A stretch of DNA of 64,000 bases. Origin: SHWB01 sp050246875. Its GTDB lineage: Bacteria; Pseudomonadota; Alphaproteobacteria; UBA6615. Location of the stretch: NCBI GenBank assembly GCA_050246875.1, contig JBFWVF010000011.1:138056-202055 (forward strand), in the 5' to 3' direction. Positions within the stretch are counted from its first letter, which is position 1. Every line of letters begins with the position of its first letter. The notes beneath the pieces were generated by a model. That model was not told the origin of the DNA and did no database searches. It saw only the letters and a list, made by a program, of their open reading frames with translations. Shown in pieces: positions 16,974-24,254 of the stretch. Position numbers and translations under genes: made by a program.

Positions 16974-17273
16974 TCAGCCGGCCGGCGCCGTGCCGGCGAC
17001 GAGAAGGTAGGCCGGCTTCGCGCGCGGCCGCGCGGTCGCATAGGGATCGGCGGCGGCCACCGGCACCACGTCGTGGCAGACCGGCTCGTCGTCGAAGAAA
17101 CGCATCAGGGAACAGTCGCGCTCCATCGCCGCCGACAGGGCGTGATCGCTCGTGGTCTTGCCGGTCGAGGCGTAGCTCGCGCCGTCGGCGGCGGTGCTCA
17201 GGATGGTCCACTGGACCGGCACGGCGCAGCCGCCGCACAGCAGCGCCAGCGCCACCACCGCGACCTTCGGCAT
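16974..17273 (-). CDS. Hypothetical lipoprotein, paralogue 2
   Basis: A 99-residue protein with signal MPKVAVVALALLCGGC (lipobox LCGGC). It shares with paralogue 1 the pattern D-G-x-SY...GK-[ST]-x-[ST]-DHA-[IL]-S...ERDC-x-L-x-R-x-F-[DF]...CHD, and it also has a short Pro-rich tail with ARPRAKP. It lies 133 bases upstream of the first on the same strand, consistent with tandem duplication. The ATG at 17273 follows a GGGAG at good spacing. It starts 69 bases downstream of the aspS stop. The function is unknown; the two cysteines after the lipobox could form a disulfide. Confidence 0.75.
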   Translation of the reverse strand: MPKVAVVALALLCGGCAVPVQWTILSTAADGASYASTGKTTSDHALSAAMERDCSLMRFFDDEPVCHDVVPVAAADPYATARPRAKPAYLLVAGTAPAG

Positions 17274-17341
17274 CGCCCTGCTCCCGACCGTCGCCATCAT
17301 GCGGCCAACGCACGAGGCGGCGATCGGTTCCCGGCGCGACG

Positions 17342-19144
17342 TCAGCCGCCGCTCTTGGCCGGCGGCAGGGCGGGGCGAAGGTGCAGTTCGCGCCAGCGCT
17401 CGGGCGGCACCTCGGCCGGCGCCTGCATCATCAGGTCCTCGGCGCGCTGCGTCATCGGGAAGGCGATCACCTCGCGGATGTTCGGCTCGTCGGCGATGAG
17501 CATGACGATGCGGTCGATGCCGGGCGCCGAGCCGCCATGCGGCGGCGCGCCGAAGCGCAGCGCCGCCAGCATGCCGCCGAAACGCTGCTCCAGGTCGTCC
17601 TGCGTGTAGCCGGCGATCTGGAAGGCCTTGATCATGATGTCCGGGCGATGGTTGCGGATGGCGCCCGAGGACAGTTCCACGCCGTTGCAGACGATGTCGT
17701 ACTGGAACGCCAGCACGTCGAGCGGATCCTTCGTCTCCAGCGCCTCCAGCCCGCCCTGCGGCATCGAGAACGGGTTGTGGCTGAACTCGATCTTCCCGGT
17801 GTCGGGGTCGCGCTCGTACATCGGGAAGTCGACGATCCAGCAGAATTCGTAGCGGCCCTCGGCGACGAGGCCGAGGTCGGTGCCGACGCGGGTGCGCGCC
17901 TTGCCGGCCAGCGACGCCGCCTCGGCCGCCGAGCCGGCGGCGAAGAACACCGCGTCGCCCTCCTCCAGCCCGGCCAGTTCGCGCAGCCGCGCCTGCCGCT
18001 CGGGCGAGAGGAAACGTGCGATCGGGCCCTTGGCCTCGCCGCCCTCGAAGACGATCCAGCCGAGGCCGGGGGCACCTTCCCCGCGCGCCCAGTCGTTGAG
18101 ACGGTCGAACCAGCTTCGCGGCCGGGCGGCGGCCTTCGGGCCCGGAATGGCGCGGACCACGCCGCCCTCGGCGACGACCTTGGCGAAGACGCGGAAGTCG
18201 GAGCCGGCGAACACCTCGCCGACATCGGCAATGAGCAGCGGGTTGCGCAGGTCGGGCTTGTCCGAGCCGTATTTCAGCATGGCGTCGGCGTAACGGATGC
18301 GCGGGAACGGCGGCTTCGTCACCGTCCACGGCGCGGCGCGGCCAAAGCCGGCGAACTCCTCGAATACCCCGGCGATGACCGGCTCGATGGCCGCGAACAC
18401 GTCCTCCTGCTCGACGAAGCTCATCTCGAAGTCGAGCTGGTAGAACTCGCCCGGCGAGCGGTCGGCGCGCGCGTCCTCGTCGCGGAAGCAGGGGGCGATC
18501 TGGAAGTAGCGGTCGAAGCCGGCGATCATCAGCAGCTGCTTGAACTGCTGCGGCGCCTGCGGCAGGGCGTAGAAGCGGCCGGGGTGCAGGCGGGACGGCA
18601 CGAGGTAGTCGCGCGCGCCCTCCGGGCTCGACGCCGTCAGGATCGGCGTCTGGAACTCGGTGAAGCCGCCCTCGATCATGCGCCGGCGGATCGACGAGAT
18701 GACCTGGCTGCGCAGCAGCACGTTGCGGTGCACCTTCTCGCGCCGCAGGTCGAGGAAGCGGTAGCGCAGGCGCGTCTCCTCGCCGTAGTCCTCGTCGGAA
18801 TTGACCTGCAGCGGCAGCACGTCGGCACCCGATTCCAGCGCCAGCGCCGCCACCTGCACCTCGATGCCGCCGGTCGGCAGCGCCGCGTTCACCGTCTCGG
18901 CCGAGCGCCGCACGACCGTGCCGGTAACCGTGACGACCGATTCGAGGCGCAGCGCCTCGGCGGCGGCGAAGGCCGGGTTGGCGACGTCGAGGACGCACTG
19001 CGTCAGGCCGTAGTGGTCGCGCAGGTCGATGAACATGAGCTGGCCGTGGTCGCGCTTGCGATGGACCCAGCCCGACAGCCGCACCTCGGCGCCGGCATCG
19101 GCCGGGCGCAGCGCGCCGCAGGTGTGGGTGCGATAGCGGTGCAT
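17342..19144 (-). CDS. aspS: Aspartyl-tRNA synthetase
   Basis: A 600-residue class IIb synthetase that charges tRNA-Asp. Visible in order: N-terminal OB-fold anticodon domain (GWVHRKRDHGQLMFIDLRDHYG), class II motif 1 region, motif 2 with CFRDEDARADRSPGEFYQLDFEM, the bacterial GAD insertion (about 290-420), and motif 3 with GGSAPGIDRIVMLI. The ATG at 19144 has an AAGAGGA ribosome-binding site. Whether it is discriminating or also charges tRNA-Asn for GatCAB conversion cannot be decided from this window. It is divergent from rnd. Confidence 0.97.
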   Translation of the reverse strand: MHRYRTHTCGALRPADAGAEVRLSGWVHRKRDHGQLMFIDLRDHYGLTQCVLDVANPAFAAAEALRLESVVTVTGTVVRRSAETVNAALPTGGIEVQVAALALESGADVLPLQVNSDEDYGEETRLRYRFLDLRREKVHRNVLLRSQVISSIRRRMIEGGFTEFQTPILTASSPEGARDYLVPSRLHPGRFYALPQAPQQFKQLLMIAGFDRYFQIAPCFRDEDARADRSPGEFYQLDFEMSFVEQEDVFAAIEPVIAGVFEEFAGFGRAAPWTVTKPPFPRIRYADAMLKYGSDKPDLRNPLLIADVGEVFAGSDFRVFAKVVAEGGVVRAIPGPKAAARPRSWFDRLNDWARGEGAPGLGWIVFEGGEAKGPIARFLSPERQARLRELAGLEEGDAVFFAAGSAAEAASLAGKARTRVGTDLGLVAEGRYEFCWIVDFPMYERDPDTGKIEFSHNPFSMPQGGLEALETKDPLDVLAFQYDIVCNGVELSSGAIRNHRPDIMIKAFQIAGYTQDDLEQRFGGMLAALRFGAPPHGGSAPGIDRIVMLIADEPNIREVIAFPMTQRAEDLMMQAPAEVPPERWRELHLRPALPPAKSGG

Positions 19145-19285
19145 CGGGTCCTCTTGCGACACGGGAAGCCGGCCCGGCGGCATGGCCGGCCGGGCGCGGC
19201 GCCACTGGCCACGGAACGCCGGCGGGTGTCAAGCGAGCCTGCCCGGCTTCCCTCGCCCCGCCCGGAGCGTGTAGAAGCGGAGCCC

Positions 19286-20647
19286 ATGACGCTGATCGAA
19301 GACAGCGCCGCGCTGGCCACCTTCTGCAAGGCGCTGGCGCGGGTCGACTATGTCGCTCTCGACACCGAGTTCATGCGCGAGAGCACCTTCTGGCCCCAGC
19401 TCTGCCTGGTGCAGCTCGCCGGCCCGGACGAGGCGATGGCGATCGACCCGCTGGCGCCGGGCATCGACCTGCAGCCGCTGTTCGACCTGATGGCCAACCG
19501 CCGCGTGCTCAAGGTCATGCACGGCGGCCGGCAGGACATGGAAATCTTCCACCACCTCTCGGGCGAACTGCCGAACCCGGTGTTCGATACCCAGGTGGCG
19601 GCGATGGTCGCCGGCTTCGGCGACCAGGTCGGCTACGAGACCCTGATCGCGCGCCTCACCGGCCACGGCCTCGACAAGTCGTCGCGCTTCACCGACTGGT
19701 CGCTGCGCCCGCTGTCGCAACGCCAGCTCGACTACGCGCTCGGCGACGTCACCCATCTGCGCGAAGCCTACGAGAAGCTGCGGGCGCGCATCGAGGCGGC
19801 GGACCGCATGGACTGGGTCGCCGAGGAGATGGCGGTGTTCGAGGATCCGGCGACCTACCGCCTCGATCCGCCGAACGCCTGGCGGCGGCTCAAGCCGCGC
19901 ACCGGCGACCGCCGCCAGCTCGCCGTGCTGCAGGCGATCGCCGCATGGCGCGAGGACGAGGCATCGACGCGCGACCTGCCGCGCAACCGCATCGTGCGCG
20001 ACGAGGCGCTGCTGGAAATCGCCGCCCATCCGCCGAAATCGGCCGCCGACCTCGGGCGCATCCGCGGCATCTCGCGCGGCTTCGCCGAGGGCCGGCTCGC
20101 CGCCAGCCTGCTCGCCGCCGTCGAGCGCGGCCTCGCCCTGCCGCCCGCCGAGGCGCCCGAGCCGCCGCCGCGCCCGGTGGTGGCGCGCGGCGTCGGCCCG
20201 CTCACCGACCTCTTCAAGGTGCTGCTCAAGCTGCGCTGCGAGGAATGGGACGTGGCGCAGAAGCTGGTGGCCTCGAGCGACGACCTGCAGGCCATCGCCG
20301 GCGACGACGAGGCCGACGTGCCGGCGCTGTCGGGCTGGCGGCGCGAACTGTTCGGCAACGATGCCCTGGCCCTCAAGCATGGCCGCCTCGCGCTCGCCGC
20401 CGACGGCCGCCAGGTGGTGCTGGTGCCGGTCGAGGGCGGCAGTGCAACCGCGCCCCAGCCGGTGCGACCGGCGGCCGGAAACGGAGGCGGAAACGGCGCC
20501 GGCGGTGACGACGGCGAGGGCCGCACGCGGCGCAAGCGCCGGCGGCGGCGGCGGCGCGGCGGCAATGGCGACGGCGCCGCCGAGGCAGCGACCCCCGAGG
20601 TACCGGCCGGCGAGGCGACGCCCCCGTCCGCCAGCGAGACGGCGTGA
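19286..20647 (+). CDS. rnd: Ribonuclease D with arginine-rich C-terminal tail
   Basis: A 453-residue DEDDy exonuclease that trims 3' ends of stable RNAs. The exonuclease core has Exo I (ALDTEFMRE), Exo II (VMHGGRQDMEIF) and Exo III (QLDYALGDVTHL), followed by an HRDC domain (about 205-280, RQLAVLQAIAAWRE...LPRNRIVRDEAL). Beyond about residue 385 the protein carries a low-complexity tail with a Gly/Asn-rich stretch and RTRRKRRRRRRRGGNG, probably RNA-binding. The tail is not part of the usual enzyme of about 380 residues. The M23-like gene starts at the overlapping GTGA. Confidence 0.93.
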   Translation: MTLIEDSAALATFCKALARVDYVALDTEFMRESTFWPQLCLVQLAGPDEAMAIDPLAPGIDLQPLFDLMANRRVLKVMHGGRQDMEIFHHLSGELPNPVFDTQVAAMVAGFGDQVGYETLIARLTGHGLDKSSRFTDWSLRPLSQRQLDYALGDVTHLREAYEKLRARIEAADRMDWVAEEMAVFEDPATYRLDPPNAWRRLKPRTGDRRQLAVLQAIAAWREDEASTRDLPRNRIVRDEALLEIAAHPPKSAADLGRIRGISRGFAEGRLAASLLAAVERGLALPPAEAPEPPPRPVVARGVGPLTDLFKVLLKLRCEEWDVAQKLVASSDDLQAIAGDDEADVPALSGWRRELFGNDALALKHGRLALAADGRQVVLVPVEGGSATAPQPVRPAAGNGGGNGAGGDDGEGRTRRKRRRRRRRGGNGDGAAEAATPEVPAGEATPPSASETA

Positions 20648-21669
20648 GGACCGGCGCCGCAATCCTTGCCACCGCGCTGCTCGTCGCGGCCTTTCAGGAC
20701 GCGTCGGCGCAGACCCTGCCGCCACCGCCGGGCGGCGGCCTCGGCCTGCCGCTCGACTGCGATTTCGCCACGCTCTGCTCGATCCAGAACTACGTCGACA
20801 CCCGGCCGGGCCCGGAGGCGGCCGACTGGCGCTGCGGCCACCATGCCTACAACGGCGACCGCGGCGCCGACTTCCGCCTGCCCGACGAGGAGACGATGCA
20901 GCGCGGCGTCGCCGTGACCGCCGTCGCCGCCGGCACGGTGCGGGCGGTGCGCGACGGCATGCGCGACATCTCCTTCGAGCACCCCGCCGCCCCGGACATC
21001 ACCGGCCGCGAGGCCGGCAACGCCGTCGTGCTGACGCACGAGGACGGCTGGGAGACGCAGTACTCCCACATGCGTAACGGCAGCGTTGCGGTGAAGGTCG
21101 GCGACCGCGTCGCGGCGGGCGAGAAGCTCGGCCTCGTCGGCCTGTCCGGCCGCACCGAATTTCCCCATGTCGAACTGCAGGTGCGACACAACGGAACGGT
21201 CATCGACCCGTTCAGCGGCCGCGCCGCCGAAAGCGGCTGCGAGGGCGCCGTCCGGCCGCTGTGGACCGCCGCGGCGGCGGCCGCCCTGCCCTATCGCGAG
21301 GCGGTGGCGCTGTGCGTCGACTTCGCCATCAACGCGCCGCGCCGCGAACTGATCGACCGGGCCTGCCCGCGCGCGACGCTGGTCGAGCGCACGGCGCAGG
21401 CGCTGGTGCTGTTCGCCTCGATCAGCGGCCCCGCCGCCGGCGACCGCGGCCGTATCGTCATCACCGGGCCCGATGGCGGCACGGTCGTCGACCACAGCGA
21501 GACGATTCCCTCGAACAAGGCCGTCTGGTTCCAGTTCGCCGGCGCCCGCCAGCCCGGCCGCGACTGGCCAGCGGGCACCTATACCGGGCGCTTCGAGCTG
21601 ACACGGTCCCGGCCCGACGGCGGCACGGTCACGCTGCTGCAGCAAACGCGGCAGGTCGAGATTCGCTGA
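20644..21669 (+). CDS. M23 (LytM)-domain protein with altered metal site
   Basis: A 341-residue exported protein (signal to about residue 22, cleavage near ASA-QT). Residues 65-190 align with the LytM/M23 peptidoglycan endopeptidase fold: GDRGADF (72-76), TQYSHM with H142 and FPHVEL with H175. In active enzymes the zinc is held by His (HxGxD), Asp and the second His of HxH. Here the first ligand position is D72 and the last is E177; only D76 matches. It may be a non-catalytic activator like the EnvC LytM domain, or use a different metal. The C-terminal 140 residues form a separate uncharacterised domain. GTG start overlaps the rnd stop. Confidence 0.75.
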   Translation: MRTGAAILATALLVAAFQDASAQTLPPPPGGGLGLPLDCDFATLCSIQNYVDTRPGPEAADWRCGHHAYNGDRGADFRLPDEETMQRGVAVTAVAAGTVRAVRDGMRDISFEHPAAPDITGREAGNAVVLTHEDGWETQYSHMRNGSVAVKVGDRVAAGEKLGLVGLSGRTEFPHVELQVRHNGTVIDPFSGRAAESGCEGAVRPLWTAAAAAALPYREAVALCVDFAINAPRRELIDRACPRATLVERTAQALVLFASISGPAAGDRGRIVITGPDGGTVVDHSETIPSNKAVWFQFAGARQPGRDWPAGTYTGRFELTRSRPDGGTVTLLQQTRQVEIR

Positions 21670-21746
21670 CGCCCGACACGGCAAAAGTGCATTGATCGCG
21701 GCGACGCGCGCCGGCACGCTCGGTGCTCCGCCACGGAGTTTCCTGG

Positions 21747-22724
21747 ATGGCCGCGCCAATCCCGCATGACGAGGCCGATCGTCAGGCCGCGCTCGACCGA
21801 TACGCCGTGCTGGACACGCCGCCGGAGGCAAGTTTCGACCGCATCACGCGGCTTGCCAGCATGGCCTTCGGCGCCCCGATCGCGCTCGTCTCGCTGATCG
21901 ACCGCGACCGCCAGTGGTTCAAGTCGCGCCAGGGACTGGCGGCCGAGGAGACGCCGCGCGAGCATGCGTTCTGCGCCCACGCCATCCTCGACAGCGAGCC
22001 GCTCGTCGTCGAGGACGCAACGGAGGACGTTCGCTTCGCCGACAACCCGCTCGTCACCGGCGCGCCCGACATCCGCTTCTACGCCGGCGCGCCGCTGACG
22101 GCGCCCGACGGCCACAATCTCGGCACGCTCTGCGTCATCGACCGGCAGCCGCGCCGCTTCGACGACGGCCAGCGCCGCATGCTCGCCGACCTCGCCGCGA
22201 TGGTCGTGGACGAGCTGGAATTGCGCCGTCTCGCTTCGGTCGACGCCCTCACGGGAACCATCCTGCGCGGCCACTTCATGCATCTCGGCACCGCCGAGGT
22301 GCGCCGCGCCCACCGCTATGGCCGGCCACTGTCGGTGCTGGTGTTCGACGTCGACCACTTCAAGCGCGTCAACGACAACCACGGCCATGCCGCCGGCGAC
22401 GCGGTTCTGCGCGCCATCTCGTCGAGTGCGCGCGACATCCTGCGCGAGCAGGACGTGCTGGGGCGCACGGGCGGCGAGGAATTCGCCGTGCTGCTGCCGG
22501 ACACCGACAAGGACGCCGCGCGGCAGGCGGCCGAGCGGCTGCGTCGCGCCATCGCCGCCGCGCCCGTCGATGTGGTCGCCGCGAGAATCGCCGTCACCGT
22601 CAGCGTCGGCGTCACCAGCCTGTCCGGCGCCGAGGACGCGCTCGACGCCATGCTGGCGCGCGCGGACGCGGCGCTCTATCGGGCGAAGGCCTCCGGGCGC
22701 GACCGCGTCGAGCTGGACGGCTAG
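21747..22724 (+). CDS. GAF-GGDEF diguanylate cyclase
   Basis: A 325-residue soluble protein with an N-terminal GAF domain (about 15-150, DRITRLASMAFGAPIALVSL, FCAHAI, GTLCVID) and a GGDEF domain (about 160-320). The active-site loop is GGEEF (242-246), which is catalytically competent, and an RxxD inhibitory site (R233-D236) lies exactly five residues before it, so product feedback by c-di-GMP is expected. It probably makes c-di-GMP in response to a small ligand or redox cue. The ATG at 21747 has a GGAG 8 bases upstream; a GTG lies 24 bases earlier. Its stop codon shares a CTAG palindrome with the convergent ppx stop. Confidence 0.92.
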   Translation: MAAPIPHDEADRQAALDRYAVLDTPPEASFDRITRLASMAFGAPIALVSLIDRDRQWFKSRQGLAAEETPREHAFCAHAILDSEPLVVEDATEDVRFADNPLVTGAPDIRFYAGAPLTAPDGHNLGTLCVIDRQPRRFDDGQRRMLADLAAMVVDELELRRLASVDALTGTILRGHFMHLGTAEVRRAHRYGRPLSVLVFDVDHFKRVNDNHGHAAGDAVLRAISSSARDILREQDVLGRTGGEEFAVLLPDTDKDAARQAAERLRRAIAAAPVDVVAARIAVTVSVGVTSLSGAEDALDAMLARADAALYRAKASGRDRVELDG

Positions 22725-24229
22725 CCGACGACGACGGCGCCGGCGAGGCCGAGGTGCCGCGCCAGCGCCTCGAAACGGCCGCGCGTGACCTCGCCGTCGA
22801 GCACCGCCACGTCCTTCGTCAGTTCGAGGCGCAGTGCGCTGCCGGCGACGCGCAGGCGCGTGCCGGCGAGCAGGTCGGGCATGCCGGCCGCCAGCGTCTC
22901 GGCGAGACGCAGGGCGAGCCCGATGGTCGTCAGGCGCCGCAGGTCGTTTTCGTCGGCGAAGGGCTGCCCCATGGCCAGCACCGGCGCCCCGGCCGGCCCG
23001 CCGTAGCGGCCGTAGAGCGCCAGCGCGAGACGTGCCCGGTCGGCATGGTCGATGGCCGTGAAGGGCAGCCGCAGGATGCGCAGATAGACCTGCTCGGCGC
23101 GATAGTCGGGATGCTCGTGCCAGCCGATGTCGGCCAGCAGGCAGGCGGCGTGGCGTACGCGCGCCTGGGCGGCCGTCTCGTCCGCGAACAGCGCTGCCGT
23201 CCAGTCGAACAGCACGTCGCCGCGGTTGCCGAAGCGGCTTTCGCGCTCGGCCAGCGCCGTGCAGGCGAGCACCAGCGGATCGGCCACCCGCTCGTCGGGA
23301 TCGAGCCGTTCGAACAGCGAACCCTCGCGCAGGCCGAGCGCCGAAAACGTGACATGAGCCGGCCGCAGCCGCTTGACGACACGGCGCAACACCAGCGCCG
23401 CCACCGGCAGGGTGGCGAGGCGCGCCGCCGGCACCTCGCCCATCGCCGCCAGCGTGCCCTTGCCGAGGCGCGAGACGAGCTTGGCGAAGTCGGCGGCGAC
23501 ACGGCCGCTGACCGAATACTGGTGGATGACGCGCAGCGGATAGGCGGTCTGCGCCATGTGGATGCGGGCGAAGGCGCGCCAAGCCCCGCCGACCGGATAG
23601 AAGCCGGCGCCGTGCCAGGCGTCCAGCCAGCGGACGGCGGCGAGGGCGGCGTCGGTGGCTTCCTGCATCTGGCGGCGTGTCGCGCCCTCGGCGGCGAGCA
23701 GGCGCAACGGGCCGAGCGGCAGGGTCGTGTGGTCGAGTGCCACGCCGCCGTCGACCGCCGCCAGTTCCAGCGAGCCGCCGCCGAGGTCGCCGACGATGCC
23801 GCGCGCCTCGGGAATGCCCATGATGACGCCGTGCGCCGACAGCCGCGCTTCCTCGCCGCCGTCGAGCTGGCGCACCGCCACGCCGCAGATGCGCCCGACC
23901 TCGGCGAGGAAGGCCGGTCCGTCGACCGCCTCGCGCGTCGCCGCCGTCGCCAGCACGTCGAGACCGGCCACGCCCATCGCCCGCGTGATGCGCGCGAAGC
24001 GCGGCAGGCTGGCGAGCGCGCGGGCGACGCCTTCGGGGTTCAGCCGGCCGGTGCGCGCCACGTCGCGGCCGATGCCGCAGATCACGCGCTCGTTGAACAG
24101 CGGCCACGGCGCGCGGCCGAGATGGTCGTAGACGACAAGGCGGATCGAGTTGGAACCGACGTCGATGACGGCCGCGCGCACATTGTCGGCGCGCGTGCCG
24201 AAGGCCTGCTCGAACGCACCCACCGCCAT
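22721..24229 (-). CDS. ppx: Ppx/GppA exopolyphosphatase family protein
   Basis: A 502-residue member of the Ppx/GppA family, which releases phosphate from polyphosphate or from pppGpp. The two actin-like ATPase-fold subdomains are visible (VIDVGSNSIRLVVYD near residue 22; IVGDLGGGSLELA near 148), followed by a C-terminal HD-like helical domain with DIGWHEHPDYR. The gene begins 25 bases after ppk1 on the same strand, so synthesis and breakdown of polyphosphate are encoded together. Ppx versus GppA activity cannot be told apart by sequence inspection; the ppk neighbour favours Ppx. Confidence 0.9.
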   Translation of the reverse strand: MAVGAFEQAFGTRADNVRAAVIDVGSNSIRLVVYDHLGRAPWPLFNERVICGIGRDVARTGRLNPEGVARALASLPRFARITRAMGVAGLDVLATAATREAVDGPAFLAEVGRICGVAVRQLDGGEEARLSAHGVIMGIPEARGIVGDLGGGSLELAAVDGGVALDHTTLPLGPLRLLAAEGATRRQMQEATDAALAAVRWLDAWHGAGFYPVGGAWRAFARIHMAQTAYPLRVIHQYSVSGRVAADFAKLVSRLGKGTLAAMGEVPAARLATLPVAALVLRRVVKRLRPAHVTFSALGLREGSLFERLDPDERVADPLVLACTALAERESRFGNRGDVLFDWTAALFADETAAQARVRHAACLLADIGWHEHPDYRAEQVYLRILRLPFTAIDHADRARLALALYGRYGGPAGAPVLAMGQPFADENDLRRLTTIGLALRLAETLAAGMPDLLAGTRLRVAGSALRLELTKDVAVLDGEVTRGRFEALARHLGLAGAVVVG

Positions 24230-24254
24230 GCCGTCACAGACTCCGGAACAGGGC

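Noticed and set aside
21747..22724. The GGDEF gene as the missing pleD
   Set aside because: It has an N-terminal GAF domain and no receiver domains, so it is not a PleD orthologue.
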